NCBI GenBank assembly: GCA_963575745.1
Contig: CAUYUJ010000898.1
Coordinates: 36,001-100,000 of the forward strand
Reading direction: 5' to 3'
DNA from: Prorocentrum cordatum
Taxonomy: Eukaryota > Sar > Dinophyceae > Prorocentrales > Prorocentraceae
DNA length: 64,000 bases
Within the stretch, counting starts at the first letter, position 1. Each line of letters opens with the position of its first letter. This document shows, one piece after another, positions 62,267-64,000 of the stretch. The notes beneath the pieces are model-generated. The model saw only the letters and a program-made list of their open reading frames with translations. It was not told where the DNA came from and did no database searches. The translations under genes and the position numbers were made by a program.

Positions 62267-62275
62267 GCGCCGCCG
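61470..62275. repeat. (CAT)n-rich 0.8-kb tract
   Basis: CATCAT, CACCAT and CAGCAT trinucleotides ending in pure (CAT)n at 62195-62268. All frames are open on both strands. Confidence 0.95.
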
Positions 62276-62725
62276 CCGCCGCCGCCGCTGCTCCGCCGCG
62301 CCGCCACCGCCGCCGCCGCCGCGCCCCGTCGCTGCCCCCGCCGACGCCGCCGCCGCCGCTACCGCCGCCGCAGCCGCCGTGCTACCGTGCCGCCGCAGCA
62401 GCCGCAGCGCCTCTCCGCACGCGCCGCCGCCGCCGACCGCGCCCCGTCTCTCCGCCGCCGCCGCCGCTGCCGCCAGCCGCCGCCCGCCGCGCCTGCTCCG
62501 CCGGCAGCCGCCGCGCGTCACACCGGGCCTGGCACGTGCGGCCCCTGTGCGCTGCCGGCCGCATCCGCCGCATTCGCCGCCGCCGCAGCGCCTGCTCCGC
62601 CGCGGCAGCGCCCTCCGCAGCAGGGGCGCCGCCCGCGAGCGGGGGCCGCGGGGCCCGCCGCTGCGGGGCCGCGGCGGCGGCGGCGAAGCCGCGGAGCGCG
62701 CGGCCCCTGGCGGCGCAGACGTCGA
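62276..62725. other. GCC/CGC-rich sequence, coding status unclear
   Basis: Starts as pure (CGC)n, then GC-rich DNA open in several frames. A minus-strand frame (IDVCAARGRALRGFAAAAAA, EQALRRRRMRRMRPAAHRGR) could be an exon, but the composition makes this unreliable. Confidence 0.3.
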
Positions 62726-63359
62726 TTGAGGCTCGAAGCTCGGGGCTCCAGGACCGCTGGACTCCGGCCTCCGGGGGCCTGCGGGGGCCTCCAGGGACCT
62801 CCCGTGAACCCCAGGGTCCTCCAGGGGCTTCTGGAGACCTCCACAAGCCGTTGCGGCCCCTGACGGGACGACGGCCATCGTCGTCGGCTTCGTGGTCGTC
62901 GTGGTCGTCGTCGCGGAAGGCGCACCCCCATTGATCGATGGAGGATCAACGGTTGGGGTTGGAGGCTCGGGGATCGAGGTCGTAATTCTCATGGTCGACG
63001 CGGAAGGTCCTCGTCGATCGTCGATCGAACTTCGAGGATCGAGGTTCGAGATTAGTAGAGATTTGTTCTGCTGAGTCTAGGGCACATGTTTCAGGTGTCC
63101 GGTAGCCGCTGGAGACCTCTGGAGACGGAAGATCATGCCTGACGTCGTCGTCGGCCCGTGGCGGGTCAACACCCGTCGCCGTGGTCGACGTTGTCGTCGC
63201 GGAGCGCGCCCGTACGGCTACGGGTTCCACCTTCTCCTCCCCCCCTTCCTTATCCTGCCAGTCTCCCATCTACGAGTCCCTTCGGTACACCTGCTGCGTT
63301 TACGACACCGAGACCATTGCTTGCACTTCTGCGATAAAGACGACAAATGAGAATGGACA
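62726..63359. other. Unassigned sequence
   Basis: Short GGGGGCCTCC words at 62770-62830 and a GATCGATGGAGGATCAACG-like patch near 62935. No gene supported. Confidence 0.4.
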
Positions 63360-63378
63360 GACGAAACTTACGACTACT

Positions 63379-63409
<31 letters not shown>

Positions 63410-63447
63410 TGGCCACGACCACGACCACGACCACGACCTACTGTTAT

Positions 63448-63496
<49 letters not shown>

Positions 63497-63607
63497 ACTA
63501 CTACTACGACTGCTACTACTAATACTACGACGACGACGACGATGATGACGACTACTACTACTACTACTACTACTACTACTGCTACTACTACTACTACAAC
63601 TACGACA

Positions 63608-63656
<49 letters not shown>

Positions 63657-63657
63657 T

Positions 63658-63697
<40 letters not shown>

Positions 63698-63796
63698 GCT
63701 ACTACTACTCCTACTACTATCACTACCACTACCAATACCACTACCACTACCACTACCGCTACCACTACGACTACTGATGCTACTCCTACTGCTACT

Positions 63797-63833
<37 letters not shown>

Positions 63834-63851
63834 CTACTGCTACTGCTCCAG

Positions 63852-63888
<37 letters not shown>

Positions 63889-64000
63889 CACTACCACTAC
63901 CACTACCCCTACCAAGACCACTACCCGCTACCACTGCTCTCTACTACTACTACTACTACTACTACTAACTATACTACTACTACTATTACTACTACTACTA
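63360..64000. repeat. (CGACCA)n then (TAC)n tract
   Basis: ACGACCACGACCACGACC repeats to about 63440, then TACTACTAC with CTG, ACG and CAC variants to the window edge. The tract continues beyond the window. Confidence 0.95.

Noticed and set aside
61463-62992. 509-codon minus-strand frame with Met/Asp-rich half
   Set aside because: Spans (CAT)n and (CGC)n tracts. Only a short GC-rich portion could be coding and it is ambiguous.

Overview
The window looks like nuclear DNA of a core dinoflagellate. The main evidence is the dinoflagellate spliced leader (DinoSL). A 22-nt copy with one mismatch forms the 5' end of a large LINE at 47823, and a 14-nt relict sits at the 5' end of a poly(A)-tailed retrogene at 3149-3162. 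Other evidence is a GC-donor intron inside coding sequence, very GC-rich coding islands, and simple and tandem repeats covering most of the window. Genus cannot be told from the sequence alone.

Layout. 1-1.9 kb: low-complexity and short degenerate repeats. 1.95-3.18 kb: a minus-strand retroposed, trans-spliced message with a 13-bp target-site duplication (TSD). 3.2-10.4 kb: (CAT/CAG)n, (CCT)n and degenerate tandem repeats. 10.4-14.2 kb: mostly unassigned DNA. 14.5-15.3 kb: two minus-strand exons of a DUF1917 (C11orf68/UPF0696-like) protein, the one ordinary cellular family I can name. 15.5-21 kb: terminal-inverted-repeat (TIR) elements of several families and some exon-like islands. 22-23.9 kb: an unrecognised minus-strand gene of at least four exons, two of whose introns are TIR elements flanked by 5-bp duplications, that is, introners. 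24-35 kb: tandem arrays. 35.4-37.9 kb: a third copy of the introner family, a (GGA)n tract and an inverted pair of TA-flanked Tc1/mariner-like MITEs. 38.5-46.6 kb: more tandem arrays.

47.8-54.0 kb: a nearly intact non-LTR retrotransposon. ORF1 has a zinc finger and coiled coil. ORF2 has an EEP endonuclease, reverse transcriptase with YIDD, RNase H and a terminal CX2C motif. It sits beside a long (CCT)n tract and has one in-frame TGA. 54.9-56.7 kb: a second, degenerate LINE of another lineage with its 5' part inverted, the arrangement expected from twin priming. 56.9-60.4 kb: a second intact 213-bp TIR element, exon-like islands in (CCT)n, and a minisatellite shared with 24.5 kb. 60.6-64 kb: (CAT)n, CG-rich and (TAC)n DNA.

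Taken together, the recognisable coding content is retroelement proteins plus a few minus-strand host exons. The most interesting theme is mobile DNA interacting with RNA processing: trans-spliced leaders copied back into the genome with retroelements, and TIR transposons acting as introns. No rRNA, tRNA, SL-RNA gene or CRISPR array was found.
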